The notes: generated from the sequence alone by a model not told the origin. DNA of 64,000 nucleotides from Granulicella tundricola MP5ACTX9 (GCF_000178975.2 NC_015064.1:3782001-3846000); one strand, 5' to 3'. Shown: positions 1 to 9,591, counted from the first letter of the stretch. Translations and numbers: made by a program.

Positions 1-223
1 ACTGCGGCATCGGCGTAGAAAGGTCGTTCCCCAGAGCCTTGGAGGCCTCCAGAAACTTGGCGTCCACCAGGCAGCAGATGGTATGGACGCCATAGTCGTC
101 CGGCCCGGTCTCACAGCAACCCGTCCGGTAGAACCCGGTCATCGGCTCGCACCCACACACCGCCAGCGGCTGACCCAAAACGTTCTTACCCTTACCCGTC
201 ACCTTCGTATCCAGATCCGACAT
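1..223 (-). CDS. DUF2237 family protein (C-terminus cut by window edge)
   Basis: An open frame starts at an ATG at 221-223 and runs off the left edge, giving about 74 residues. The visible part has NVLGQPLAVCG, MTGFYRTGCCETGPDDYG and LEASKALGNDLSTP, which match the conserved cysteine-rich core of the DUF2237 family. The biochemical role of that family is unknown. It lies downstream of the ABC-F gene on the same strand, with a terminator-like hairpin between them, so it is probably a separate transcription unit. The family call is from recognised motifs; the C-terminal end cannot be seen. Confidence 0.8.
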   Translation of the reverse strand, partial: MSDLDTKVTGKGKNVLGQPLAVCGCEPMTGFYRTGCCETGPDDYGVHTICCLVDAKFLEASKALGNDLSTPMPQ

Positions 224-244
224 ACGGCCCCCTGCAACCCTTAA

Positions 245-280
245 AGCAAAAGCGCCCCAATCATAAGGATCGGAGCGCTC
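245..280 (-). terminator. Rho-independent terminator downstream of the ABC-F gene
   Basis: On the minus strand a stem GAGCGCTCCGATC pairs, with two G-T wobbles, with GATTGGGGCGCTT around a short loop and is followed by TTTTGCTTT. It lies directly after the stop of the ABC-F gene and before the DUF2237 gene. Confidence 0.65.
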
Positions 281-288
281 GGTTGAAA

Positions 289-1926
289 CTACTTGCTCGA
301 CATCGCCAACTGCTGCTGATACTCCTCGAACGGCCCCTTGTGGTCCGTGATCTTGAAGTTCGTCGGCCCACCTTCGAAGTGCCAGATGCGCGTCCCGGCC
401 TCTTCGATCAGCTCCTGGTCATGCGTCACCAGGAACACGGTACCTTCGTACTTCTGGATCGCCTGATTCAGCGCGTTGATGCTTTCGAGATCAAGGTGGT
501 TCGTCGGCTCGTCCAGCACCAGAATGTTCGGCTTCTGCAGCATGATCTTGCAGAACAGCAGCCGGGCCGCCTCGCCTCCGCTGAGCGCGTCGGTCTTCTT
601 CAGGCCTTCCTCGCCCTTGAAGAGCATCTGCCCGAGAATGCCGCGGATGTCTTCCTTGGTCGCCGCCGGATCGAACTGGTGCAGCCAATCGCTGGCCGTC
701 ATGCCGAGCTGGATGGAGCCCTTGTGATCCTGCGCAAAGTACCCGATGGAGGTCTCATGGCCCCACTTCACCGAACCCGAGTCGATCGAGACGTCCGTCT
801 CTTCGATTCCGGGGCCGTTGGCCAGCAGCGCCTTGAGCATGGTCGTCTTACCTTGGCCGTTGCGGCCCATCAGGATGACCTTGTCCCCCCGGTTCACGGC
901 GGCGGAGAAGTTCTGAATGACGTGCTCGATCTTGCCGTCCTTCTGGGTATAGCTCTTGTTGACGAGCTCGCACTCCATGACGGTCTTGCCGGAGGGTCGC
1001 AGCATGTCGAACCGGATGAACGGACGCGCGATGTTGGAGCGGGCGAGCTCACTCGTAGCGAGACGCTCGACCTCCTTCTTGCGGCTGTTCACCTGGCTGG
1101 ACCGGGTACCGGCCGAGAAGCGGGCGATGAAGTCGTTCAACTGCGCGATCTTCTTCTCTCGCTGCTCGTTCTGGCTCTCGATGCGGGTGCGGACGCTGGT
1201 CTTCTGCAGCACCATGTCGTCGTAGCCGCCGTTGTACGTGATGATCGTCTCGTAGTCGATGTCTGCGATGTTGGTGCAGACGGCATTGAGGAAGTGACGA
1301 TCGTGCGAGATGGTGATGACGGTGCCGTCATAGCGCAGCAGGAAGTCCTGCAGCCAGTGGATGGACTCAAGGTCGAGATAGTTCGTAGGCTCGTCCAGCA
1401 TTAGGGCCTGCGGGTTACCGAAGAGAGCCTGCGCAAGCAGCACCCTAACCTTCTGGCCGCCCTGCAGTTCGCTCATCTTGCGGTCATGCAACTCATCCGG
1501 GATGTCGAGACCCTGCAACAAGATGGCGGCGTTGGCTTCGGCTTCGTAGCCGTCCTCGTCGCCGACGATGCCTTCCAGCTCACCCAGCCGGGAGCCGTCC
1601 TCATCCGTCATGTCCGGCTTGTCGTAGATGATCTCGCGCTCTTCCATCGCCGCCCACAGGGCCTTGTTGCCCATGATGACGGTATCGATGACGCGGTAGG
1701 CGTCGAACTCGTACTGGTCTTGTTTCAAGACACCGAACTTGCGCGGACGGACGACAGTCCCCTTCTGCGCGTCGATCTCGCCCGTCAGAACCTTCATGAA
1801 GGTCGATTTACCCGCGCCGTTAGGCCCGGTCAGGCCGTAACGGCGGCCCGTGGTGAAGGTGACGGAGACATCCTCGAAGAGCAGCTTCGAGCCATAGCGC
1901 ATTGTGACGTTGGATACGGAAATCAT
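289..1926 (-). CDS. ybiT: ABC-F family ATPase (YbiT-like)
   Basis: A 545-residue soluble protein with two ABC nucleotide-binding domains and no membrane segment. Walker A motifs are GPNGAGKST near residue 35 and GRNGQGKTT near 355; signature motifs are LQGGQKVR and LSGGEAARL; Walker B segments are LMLDEPTNYLDLE and LVLDEPTNHLDLE. The linker between domains is charged and helical, as in ABC-F proteins, which act on the ribosome as translation factors or in antibiotic protection rather than in transport. Length and domain layout match E. coli YbiT better than Uup or EttA. The ATG at 1926 begins directly with the first ABC domain (MISVSNVTMRYG). Assignment to ABC-F is secure; the YbiT subgroup is inferred. 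Confidence 0.9.
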   Translation of the reverse strand: MISVSNVTMRYGSKLLFEDVSVTFTTGRRYGLTGPNGAGKSTFMKVLTGEIDAQKGTVVRPRKFGVLKQDQYEFDAYRVIDTVIMGNKALWAAMEEREIIYDKPDMTDEDGSRLGELEGIVGDEDGYEAEANAAILLQGLDIPDELHDRKMSELQGGQKVRVLLAQALFGNPQALMLDEPTNYLDLESIHWLQDFLLRYDGTVITISHDRHFLNAVCTNIADIDYETIITYNGGYDDMVLQKTSVRTRIESQNEQREKKIAQLNDFIARFSAGTRSSQVNSRKKEVERLATSELARSNIARPFIRFDMLRPSGKTVMECELVNKSYTQKDGKIEHVIQNFSAAVNRGDKVILMGRNGQGKTTMLKALLANGPGIEETDVSIDSGSVKWGHETSIGYFAQDHKGSIQLGMTASDWLHQFDPAATKEDIRGILGQMLFKGEEGLKKTDALSGGEAARLLFCKIMLQKPNILVLDEPTNHLDLESINALNQAIQKYEGTVFLVTHDQELIEEAGTRIWHFEGGPTNFKITDHKGPFEEYQQQLAMSSK

Positions 1927-2006
1927 GATATTTCTCCTATTTTACCGTGGATTTACCTCCTCTCCCCGTGAATCCTTGCTAACTCCTTCAACCTCAGCCG
2001 GATTGC

Positions 2007-2012
2007 TATAAT
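2007..2012 (+). promoter_or_regulatory. Consensus -10 box upstream of the SGNH-MBOAT pair
   Basis: A perfect TATAAT lies 28 bases before the ATG at 2041, followed by a Shine-Dalgarno-like GAGGA at 2032-2036. No convincing -35 box is visible. Confidence 0.5.
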
Positions 2013-2040
2013 CGACACCAAAGACCCACCCGAGGAAACG

Positions 2041-3150
2041 ATGCCGGATCCCGAAAACCAGCAGGATCCCCAGCCTCAAGAAAGAGTGAACGCAAGCGCC
2101 CTGACGGGTGCCGTTGCGCTCTTCTGCGGAGGCTTTATCCTCGTCGCCAGCCTCCTGCACCTCACGCTGCGCGACCCCCTTCACCTGCACGCGGATGTAC
2201 GCAGCGAGAAGCTGGTCATGATGGAGCGCCTCCACGGCCCCGTCTCCTCCGCCGCCTTCGGCACCAGCCGCGTCCACAACGGCTTCGACCCCCGAGCCTT
2301 CGACGCCGTCCTCGGCACCCGGTCCATGAACCTCGGCATTGAAGGCGGCAGCCAGGCCGAGCAGCGCACCATGGCCCTGGAGTTCACCCGCCAGCTCAAA
2401 CCCCAGCCCGGCACCCCCTGCCTCATCCTCCTCGAACTCACCGCCGGCGCTAACTTCCAGAACGAGCATCTCGTTCACCCCCGCGCGATCAACATCTACG
2501 ACTGGTCCACTGCCCGCTTCATCGCCCACCTCAGCAACTCCCGGATGCCGCTCATCCAGCGCGTCGGCCGCACCGGCTTCGCCCTGGCCGCAACCGCCCT
2601 CCACTACTTCAACATCGGCATGATCAGCAACGAAGTCTTCACCCCGCCACTCGACCAGGACATCCTTGCAGACGAACTCAAGGACAACCAACGCGGCCTC
2701 AAGATCGACCCATTCTCCGCTCACGAACGGCCCGGCATCGACGAGCGATTCCGCCAGCGGCCCGCACAACCGGAGCTGACACCCGGCAACCTAACCCCCG
2801 GCAACAGCGACCTCATCGCCGACCTCATCGCCGCCAACCCAACCCGGAACCTCTCCTTCGCCTACTTCACCCTTCCCGTGACCGGCGACCTCGCCCTCGC
2901 CGAAACCTACCCCGACCACCTCACCGTCTCCGGCCGCGACGTCCCCATCCTCAACCTCGGCCGCCCTGATCTCTTCCCCGCCCTCTTCCAGACTGACATG
3001 TTCCATGACATCGGCCACCTGAGCAAGGCCGGCGCCGACGCCTTCAGCCAGACCCTGGCCCAACAGCTCAAGGCCTGGTACGCCACCCACGGCGGCCCAC
3101 CCCCATGCTCCGTTTCTGCAACTAAACCAGGCCCGGAGGGCACCCCCTAA
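2041..3150 (+). CDS. Membrane-anchored SGNH/AlgX-like protein, partner of the MBOAT acyltransferase
   Basis: A 369-residue protein with a cytoplasmic N-terminus, one membrane segment at about 20-42, and an extracytoplasmic domain. FGTSRVHNGFDP near residues 73-84 places a serine in the position of an SGNH nucleophile, and the C-terminal FHDIGHLSKAGA supplies the expected Asp-x-x-His pair. Such proteins are commonly encoded beside MBOAT enzymes and complete O-acetylation of secreted polysaccharides, as AlgJ/AlgX do for alginate. Its stop is directly followed by the ATG of the MBOAT gene (no spacer), so the two are co-translated. The substrate cannot be deduced. Hydrolase versus acetyltransferase activity is inferred from context. 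Confidence 0.65.
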   Translation: MPDPENQQDPQPQERVNASALTGAVALFCGGFILVASLLHLTLRDPLHLHADVRSEKLVMMERLHGPVSSAAFGTSRVHNGFDPRAFDAVLGTRSMNLGIEGGSQAEQRTMALEFTRQLKPQPGTPCLILLELTAGANFQNEHLVHPRAINIYDWSTARFIAHLSNSRMPLIQRVGRTGFALAATALHYFNIGMISNEVFTPPLDQDILADELKDNQRGLKIDPFSAHERPGIDERFRQRPAQPELTPGNLTPGNSDLIADLIAANPTRNLSFAYFTLPVTGDLALAETYPDHLTVSGRDVPILNLGRPDLFPALFQTDMFHDIGHLSKAGADAFSQTLAQQLKAWYATHGGPPPCSVSATKPGPEGTP

Positions 3151-4569
3151 ATGCTCTTCGTCGAACTCCGCTTCTTCCTCTTCTTCGCAGTTGTCCTGGC
3201 CATCTACTGGTCCCTGCGCTCGAACGACCACCGCAAATGGTTCATTCTCTTTGCCAGCTACTACTTCTACGGGTCGTGGGACTGGCGCTTCGCCGCCATG
3301 CTGCTCGCCCTCTCCGCGGCCGACTGGTTCTTCGCCCTGCGCATCTCGCAGACTGAAGCCAGACGCCCGCGCAAGCTCTACGTCATCGCCAGCCTGACAA
3401 TGAACCTCTCCGTGCTGGCCTTCTTCAAGTACTTCCACTTCTTCACCGGCTCAGCGATTGCGCTGGCGGAAGCACTCAAGTTCCATCTCGACGAGCCGAC
3501 ACTGAAGATTATCCTGCCCGTCGGCGTGAGCTTCTTCACCTTCCAGTCGCTCAGCTACACCATCGACGTCTACCGCAATGAGATCCCCGCCGTCCCCAGC
3601 CTGCGCGACTACCTGATGTTCTCGTCGTTCTTCCCGCAGCTCGTCGCCGGCCCCATCGTTCGGCCCAAGTACTTCGTGCCGCAGATGGACGGTCTCCGCA
3701 GCATCTCGCTCACTGACGTCAAGGCGATGATGTACCTCTTCCTTCTGGGTTACATCAAGAAGGTCTGCATCGCGGACAATCTTTCGCCGTTCGTCGATCA
3801 GGTCTTCAACCACCCCGCCGCCTATAGCGCCTTCTCCTCCATCAACGCGACGTGGCTGTATACGATCCAGATCTTCTGCGACTTCTCCGGCTACTCCGAT
3901 ATGGCCATTGCGGTCGCCGGCCTGCTCGGGTACAAGCTTGTGCTCAACTTCGACGCGCCGTATCTCGCCGTCTCCATCCAGGACTTCTGGCGGCGCTGGC
4001 ACATCTCGCTTTCAAGCTGGATTCGCGACTACATCTACATCTCGCTCGGCGGCCGCATGAAGTGGCGCATCCTCACCTATCGCAACCTGCTCATCACGAT
4101 GCTCGCCGGCGGTCTCTGGCATGGCGCGGCATGGACCTTCGTGGCGTGGGGCGGTGCGCACGGCGCTTCACAGGTGATCCATCAGGAGTTCAAACGCCAC
4201 TTCCCAATCACGGAACGACAACAGCCCTGGCGCAATTTGGCAGGCTGGTTCCTGACGCTCAACTTCGTTTGCCTCTGCTGGATACTCTTCCGCTCGCCCA
4301 ACTTCCCCGTAGCGTGGCTCATGATCAGGCGCTACCTCTTCCCGTTCGCGGCACAAGCCTTCAGCGGGCCACAGACGATTCCTTCATAACTCGCTCTCGT
4401 CGGCCCCGTACTGCTCATCGGCCAATTACTGATGCGTCGCAGCAACTTCGGGCCGTGGTTCGCGAGTCTTCCGCTCACGCGCTTCGCGTTCGCCTATGGA
4501 GCCACCTGGGCCTTCGCCCTCTCCATGCTTCCGCTCGGCTATCGCCCCTTTATCTACTTCCAGTTTTAG
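3151..4569 (+). pseudogene. MBOAT family O-acyltransferase, interrupted by an in-frame stop
   Basis: The frame encodes a polytopic membrane O-acyltransferase with conserved RRWHIS (His about 284) and the catalytic-type GLWHGAAWTF (His about 324). It meets TAA at 4387-4389 after 412 codons. The same frame then continues for 59 further sense codons to TAG at 4567-4569, encoding two more hydrophobic stretches and the C-terminal signature RPFIYFQF that ends many MBOAT proteins. The full length would be about 472 codons, normal for the family. One base change would restore it. It is therefore either a fresh nonsense mutation, a sequencing error, or a read-through case. The catalytic region precedes the stop, so the 412-residue product might keep part of the fold. 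Confidence 0.8.
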
Positions 4570-4627
4570 CTGGGTGCTAAACTCAGCCAACCTCACATCC
4601 AGATCACAGGCCATACAAGGACGCTCG

Positions 4628-6634
4628 ATGACCCATCTCAGCCGTGCCGCACTCGCCGCTCTGTCTCTCTCGCTCTGCACCACCTTTGCATTCGCTCAGG
4701 ACAAGCCCGTCGGCAACGACATCCCGCCATCCTTTACGCCGCCCACCCGCGCACCGTACAAGCCGTTCGTGGAAGAAGCCGACTACACCCGCCGCATCGC
4801 CATGATCCCCATGCGCGACGGCACGAAGCTCTACACCGTCATCATGATTCCCAAGGGCGCGAAGAACGCACCCATCGTCCTGACGCGCACCTGCTACAAT
4901 GCCGCCGCACGCGCCAGCGCTAACCGCGAGACCGCAGGCAATGCCCTCGCTACTGCAATGCCCGCAGCGCGTCCGGGGCGGGAGGCCGCTGCCAAGGCGC
5001 CATCGCCCCACCTCATCGACGAACTTGGCCTGCCGGACGAGGTCTTCGTCAAAGCCGGCTATATCCGCATCTACCAGGACGTGCGCGGCAAGTACGGTTC
5101 AGAGGGTGTGTACCTCATGACACCGCCGCCCGTCGGCCCCTATAACCCCACCGGCGCGGACGATACCACCGACGCCTACGACACCATCGACTGGCTGGTG
5201 AAGAACACGCCGGAATCAAACGGTCGCGTGGGCATGATCGGCTCGTCGTATGAGGGCTACACGGTCGTCATGGCGCTGCTGAATCCGCACCCGGCGCTCA
5301 AGGCCGCCATCCCCGAAAGCCCCATGGTCGATGGCTGGAAGGGTGACGACTGGTTCCACTACGGCGCGTTCCGTGAGCGCATGTTGGACTACTTTGTAGG
5401 CCAGACCGCCGCTCGCGGTGCCGGCCCGCGCGTCCCGCACAAGCACCACGACGACTACGCCAACTTCCTCGAAGCCGGCTCCGCAGGCGACTTCGCCCGC
5501 TCTCTCGGCGAGGATCAGCTTCCCTACTGGAAGACGGTTGAAGCCCACCCGGCTTACGACGGCTTCTGGCAGAGCCAGGCGCTCGATAAGCTCGTCTCCG
5601 CCAAACCCCTCACCGTCCCCACCATGTGGCTGCAGGGTCTCTGGGACCAGGAGGATATGTGGGGCGCAAACCACGCGTACAAGCTCTGGGAGGCCAAGGA
5701 CACCCACAACGACATGAACTTCCTTGTCATGGGTCCGTGGTTCCACTCGCAGATCAACCGTGAAGGCCACACCATGGGGCCCTTCATCTGGGACGGCGAC
5801 ACGACCGAGTATGTCCGCGAAGACATCTTCATGCCCTTCTTCAACCAGTACCTCGTCGATGGCGCACCCAAGGCGAACACTCCTCCGGTCCTGATCTACA
5901 ACACCGGCGAGAACCACTGGGACAAGCTGCAGAAATGGCCGCTAAGCTGCGACAAGAACTGCGGGGCCACCTCCAAGCCCTTGTACCTGCGTGCTGAAGG
6001 CAAGCTCTCGTACGACGCACCCACTGCGGGCGAAGCCAAGTTCTCCGAGTACGTTTCAGAGCCAGCCAACCCAGTACCCTTCCTGCCGCGCACCGGCGAC
6101 ACCGGCACCTGGCAGACGTGGCTGGTGCAGGATCAGCGCTTCGTGGACAACCGCCCCGATGTCCTCACCTATACCTCGGAGGTCCTTACCGCGCCAACCC
6201 GCGTCAGCGGCGTGCCTGAGGTCAACCTCTACGCCTCTACCTCCGGGACCGACAGCGACTGGATCGTCAAGCTCATCGACGTCTACCCCGACGATGCCAC
6301 CGGCCCCGCTGCCATGGCAGGCTACGAGCTTCCCATCTCGCTCGATATCTTCCGAGGCCGTTATCGCAAGAGCTTCGAGCATCCAGAGGCCGCCAAGCCG
6401 AATGCACCTGAGTTGATCAAGTACGATCTGCCCAACGTCAACCACATCTTCCAGCCCGGCCACCGCATCATGGTGCAGGTCCAGTCGACGCTGTTTCCGC
6501 TCTACGACCGCAACCCCCAGACCTTCGTACCCAACATCTTCGACGCGAAGGCCGGGGACTACAAGAAGGCCACACAACACATCTACCAGACACCCGGAAC
6601 CGCCAGCTTCATCAATCTGCCCATCGTCCCGTAG
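4628..6634 (+). CDS. Secreted CocE/NonD family alpha/beta-hydrolase
   Basis: The ATG at 4628 is preferred because it begins a signal peptide (about residues 1-23, cleaved after AFAFA) and has AAGGA upstream; the open frame extends further upstream but overlaps the MBOAT end. The mature protein has an alpha/beta-hydrolase domain with GSSYEG (nucleophile Ser about 207), LQGLWD (Asp about 340) and GPWFHS (His about 373), followed by a C-terminal jelly-roll domain of the X-Pro dipeptidyl-peptidase type. The family includes cocaine esterase, glutaryl-7-ACA acylase and alpha-amino-acid ester hydrolases, so it acts on esters or amides in the periplasm. The true substrate is unknown. Confidence 0.85.
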   Translation: MTHLSRAALAALSLSLCTTFAFAQDKPVGNDIPPSFTPPTRAPYKPFVEEADYTRRIAMIPMRDGTKLYTVIMIPKGAKNAPIVLTRTCYNAAARASANRETAGNALATAMPAARPGREAAAKAPSPHLIDELGLPDEVFVKAGYIRIYQDVRGKYGSEGVYLMTPPPVGPYNPTGADDTTDAYDTIDWLVKNTPESNGRVGMIGSSYEGYTVVMALLNPHPALKAAIPESPMVDGWKGDDWFHYGAFRERMLDYFVGQTAARGAGPRVPHKHHDDYANFLEAGSAGDFARSLGEDQLPYWKTVEAHPAYDGFWQSQALDKLVSAKPLTVPTMWLQGLWDQEDMWGANHAYKLWEAKDTHNDMNFLVMGPWFHSQINREGHTMGPFIWDGDTTEYVREDIFMPFFNQYLVDGAPKANTPPVLIYNTGENHWDKLQKWPLSCDKNCGATSKPLYLRAEGKLSYDAPTAGEAKFSEYVSEPANPVPFLPRTGDTGTWQTWLVQDQRFVDNRPDVLTYTSEVLTAPTRVSGVPEVNLYASTSGTDSDWIVKLIDVYPDDATGPAAMAGYELPISLDIFRGRYRKSFEHPEAAKPNAPELIKYDLPNVNHIFQPGHRIMVQVQSTLFPLYDRNPQTFVPNIFDAKAGDYKKATQHIYQTPGTASFINLPIVP

Positions 6635-6651
6635 GATTCTCAACCAAACGC

Positions 6652-6689
6652 AAAAAGGTGCCGCGATCTATGATCGCGGCACCTTTTTT
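6652..6689. terminator. Bidirectional Rho-independent terminator
   Basis: A perfect stem GGTGCCGCGATC / GATCGCGGCACC with a three-base loop is flanked by AAAAA on the left and TTTTTT on the right. It sits between the convergent CocE and helicase genes and can serve both strands. Confidence 0.9.
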
Positions 6690-6703
6690 ACTGACTTGAA
6701 GCG

Positions 6704-8302
6704 TTACTGACCGCGACGAGCCGGACCGGTCCGGCTGCTGCCGGGGCGTGAGTTCGGACGGCCTGCGCTGCGGCCCCCGCTGAACCCGCCGCCGGGACGG
6801 CCACTGCCGCCACCTGCGCCGCTGCGACCACGGAAGCCGTTGCCGGCTCCACGATACGGGCTTGCACCCGGTGCGGTCGCCTTGCGCTCAGCCGAGACAT
6901 CGCCCGTCTTCCACGCACGTGTCTCCATATTCATCAGGTCGGACGGACCGGAGAGATCGACAGGCTTGTTGCGCTCTTCCTTCTCCAGGTTCTTGTCCGC
7001 TTCCTTCCATTCGAACTTGATCTTCAGTTCGCGCTCCATCTTGCGAGCATCCGAGCGCTCCTGCGGCATAACGAACGTCGTCGCAACGCCCTTCTTGCCT
7101 GCGCGTCCAGTACGGCCGATGCGGTGGACAAAGTCCTCCGTCGTGCCGGGCAGATCGTAGTTGACGACATGCGCGATATCCCGCACGTCGATACCGCGAG
7201 CTGCAACGTCGGTCGCAACCAGGATGCGGTGGCGGCCAGTCGAAAAGCCCTTCAAAGCCGAGGTGCGCTGGGACTGCGAGCGATCGCCGTGGATCACGTC
7301 CGCCACATGGCCCAGCTTCTCAAGCTTCTTGGAGATACGGTCCGCGCCATGCTTGGTGCGGGAGAAGACGAGGAAGGTGCCCTCATGCTCGTTCAGCATC
7401 TGGTTCAACAGGCCGAGCTTCTGATCCTGCATGACCGTAAAGACCTTCAGTTCAACCTGATCGCTGGGCTTGGAGGTGGTGCCGATCTCAATGCGAACCG
7501 GCTTCTGCACGTAGTCGCGCACGATCTCCGTGATGTTCGCGTCCAGCGTAGCCGAGTAGCACATCGTCTGACGGGTCTTGGGCAATGCGCCGACGATGCG
7601 GCGGATGGCAGGCAGGAAGCCCATATCGAGCATCCGGTCCACTTCATCCAATACCAGCATCTCGACGAAGTTCAGGTTGACCGAACGGCGGCGGAGGAAG
7701 TCTTCGAGACGGCCAGGCGTCGCAACGACGAGGCGGGGTCCGCGGCTCAACTGATCAAGCTGCGTGTTCTCGCTGAGACCACCGCAGACTAGGACGGAGT
7801 CGCTCTTGGACTGCGGATTGATCTTGGCGTACGCCTCAAGAACCTGCATCGCAAGCTCACGCGTCGGCAGCAGAATCAGCGAACGGATCGGGCCCTTCTT
7901 GCCACGGGTGGAAGGCTCAGAGTTCGCCTCCATGCGCTCGATCATGGGGATCAGGAAGCTGAGGGTCTTGCCGGTTCCGGTCGAGGCGGTCGCGAGAATG
8001 TCGCGGCCTTCGAGAGCCGGGGGAATGGCCTTCGCCTGCACGGGTGTCGGGGTGGCAAAGCCCCCGGCAGCCAGGCGGCTCTTCAGGCTGGCGGAGATGT
8101 TGAAGTCGGCAAAGTGCACGCCCTTCAGCATGGGCAGACCGGTGGTCGGGTCGATCTCGCTGTTCATCGCGGTCACGTCGACGGGAATCGCCTCATGCGA
8201 GGTGCGCGTGGGGGCTGCAGCGGCTTCGTTGTTATTGGAGAAATTCTGGTTGGAGGTGTTGCTGATGGTTTCGTTCTGGGGTTCAAGAGTTGCAGAATTC
8301 AA
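6704..8302 (-). CDS. rhlE: DEAD-box RNA helicase, RhlE-like, with RGG-rich tail
   Basis: Motifs appear in order: Q-motif GFATPTPVQ (about 81-89), Walker A ASTGTGKT, PTRELA, TPGR, motif II DEVD (instead of DEAD), SAT, and the C-terminal lobe with ARGID and HRIGRTGR. The last 60 or so residues are Gly/Arg/Ser rich, typical of an RNA-binding tail. The chosen start is TTG at 8300-8302, which has GAAGGA six bases upstream; a longer frame reaches a TTG at 8347 without a ribosome site. The enzyme should unwind RNA during ribosome assembly, decay or cold adaptation. It is probably monocistronic, with a shared terminator downstream. RhlE is the closest subgroup but is not certain. Confidence 0.88.
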   Translation of the reverse strand: MNSATLEPQNETISNTSNQNFSNNNEAAAAPTRTSHEAIPVDVTAMNSEIDPTTGLPMLKGVHFADFNISASLKSRLAAGGFATPTPVQAKAIPPALEGRDILATASTGTGKTLSFLIPMIERMEANSEPSTRGKKGPIRSLILLPTRELAMQVLEAYAKINPQSKSDSVLVCGGLSENTQLDQLSRGPRLVVATPGRLEDFLRRRSVNLNFVEMLVLDEVDRMLDMGFLPAIRRIVGALPKTRQTMCYSATLDANITEIVRDYVQKPVRIEIGTTSKPSDQVELKVFTVMQDQKLGLLNQMLNEHEGTFLVFSRTKHGADRISKKLEKLGHVADVIHGDRSQSQRTSALKGFSTGRHRILVATDVAARGIDVRDIAHVVNYDLPGTTEDFVHRIGRTGRAGKKGVATTFVMPQERSDARKMERELKIKFEWKEADKNLEKEERNKPVDLSGPSDLMNMETRAWKTGDVSAERKATAPGASPYRGAGNGFRGRSGAGGGSGRPGGGFSGGRSAGRPNSRPGSSRTGPARRGQ

Positions 8303-8688
8303 AGGTATTCCTTCTCGAAGTGTCGACTTCGATTCGTGCGGTTGCAAAACAGCGGGTATGTGCAGGGATCAGGCATCGGCGCGAAACTCTGCGACCATTG
8401 ATTTGCCTGTTGATCAGCATTGACCTCGACTGTTTCACGAAGCGCTGCTGCTGCACGGCGAGGCACGTCCTATAACGTTGCCTTCTAGCCAGAGCGACCA
8501 GCGTGGTCTTTCTAAATCCATGTTTCCGGTAGAGGACTTAAGATTTTGCTCTACGACTCAAAACCTGCTCTACAGAAAGACAATGCGGGGAGGAGTTTCG
8601 CTTCGGTCTCTGGCCAGACCCAAACATCAGGGTCGTTCCCCGAAGCGTCCTACGCTTACGCGTACTTCCACTATACCACAGCTTTTCC
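8303..8688. other. Long leader/intergenic stretch without assignable gene
   Basis: The stretch between the helicase start and the next gene holds only short overlapping frames without family features. It could hold a long 5' untranslated region, as is common for cold-induced RNA helicases, but I see no decisive structure or promoter. Confidence 0.3.
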
Positions 8689-9591
8689 TCAAGTGGCCAG
8701 GCGCTTCCCCATCCGTTCCAGCAATCCGTCCCGCACACCCGCCAGGAAGAACCTGCACTTCTTCGCCTTCCCCTCTTCCGCCACCAGGATCTTCATGAAA
8801 TTTTTCGCGCCGAATTTGAACAGCTTCAGGCAAAACACCGGAAACCGTATAAGATAACGCTTTGCGATCCAGATCTTATTTCTCTCCTGGTAGTACTGCC
8901 GGATTGGGCTGTAGTTCGCCGTCTGAAACCGTAGCACCCCCAGCAGCTTGTGAAACTGCGGTTCCCCAGGCGAGTGCAGCAGCACCGCCTCTACGCACTC
9001 ATCGATCACCATCCCCGCCGCCCGCAACCGCAGGCTGTACTCGTAGTCCACCCCATCGATGAACAACTCATCCACAAAGAACCCATGCCGCAGAAACGTC
9101 TCCGCCCGCAGCAGGCTTCCGGAGGTCATCGCCGCTTCCAGCCCTTCTTTGACATAGTTGGGAGGCAGCGCCGTTCCGAAGCGTTTATCGACGTATCTGG
9201 GTACCAGGAGCCCTAGACGATCTCCCCAACGGCTGTTCTCGTATCCCGCCACCAGCGTCTCGACGAACCCTTCCGTGACACAACTGTCCTGATCAAACAG
9301 CAAAACCCACTCGCGCCCCATCTCCAGCGCGCGCCGAACTCCAACATTCAGCGCCGTGGCAATCCCGAGATTGTCTCCGTTCTCAATCAGCTCAAAGCCA
9401 ACGCGCCCCGCCGCCACTCGCAGCATCTCAAGCCCATCCGCAGTCGAACCGTTATCCACCACAACCAGGTGCAGCGTCTGCAGGCGCAACGACACCAGAT
9501 TTTCGATCACCTGTTGATCCGGATGATAGGTCACGACAACCGCGCATCCATCCTCCAACCGCATCGATGAATTCGAGAGCCCACTCTTCAT
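8689..9591 (-). CDS. Glycosyltransferase family 2 (rhamnosyltransferase-like)
   Basis: A 300-residue soluble enzyme with a GT-A fold: AVVVTYHPD at the nucleotide-binding start, VVVDNGSTADG, the metal-binding region LLFDQDS (about 97-103) and the acceptor segment DELFIDGVDYEYSLR. This pattern is that of GT2 rhamnosyltransferases that build O-antigen or exopolysaccharide. It is the last gene of a leftward cluster with a methyltransferase and a flippase. Sugar donor and acceptor cannot be told from sequence. Confidence 0.8.
   Translation of the reverse strand: MKSGLSNSSMRLEDGCAVVVTYHPDQQVIENLVSLRLQTLHLVVVDNGSTADGLEMLRVAAGRVGFELIENGDNLGIATALNVGVRRALEMGREWVLLFDQDSCVTEGFVETLVAGYENSRWGDRLGLLVPRYVDKRFGTALPPNYVKEGLEAAMTSGSLLRAETFLRHGFFVDELFIDGVDYEYSLRLRAAGMVIDECVEAVLLHSPGEPQFHKLLGVLRFQTANYSPIRQYYQERNKIWIAKRYLIRFPVFCLKLFKFGAKNFMKILVAEEGKAKKCRFFLAGVRDGLLERMGKRLAT

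Noticed and set aside
283..1404. Long plus-strand frame of 373 codons
   Set aside because: It lies wholly antisense to the ABC-F gene, whose motifs are complete; the frame is a codon-bias shadow in GC-rich DNA.
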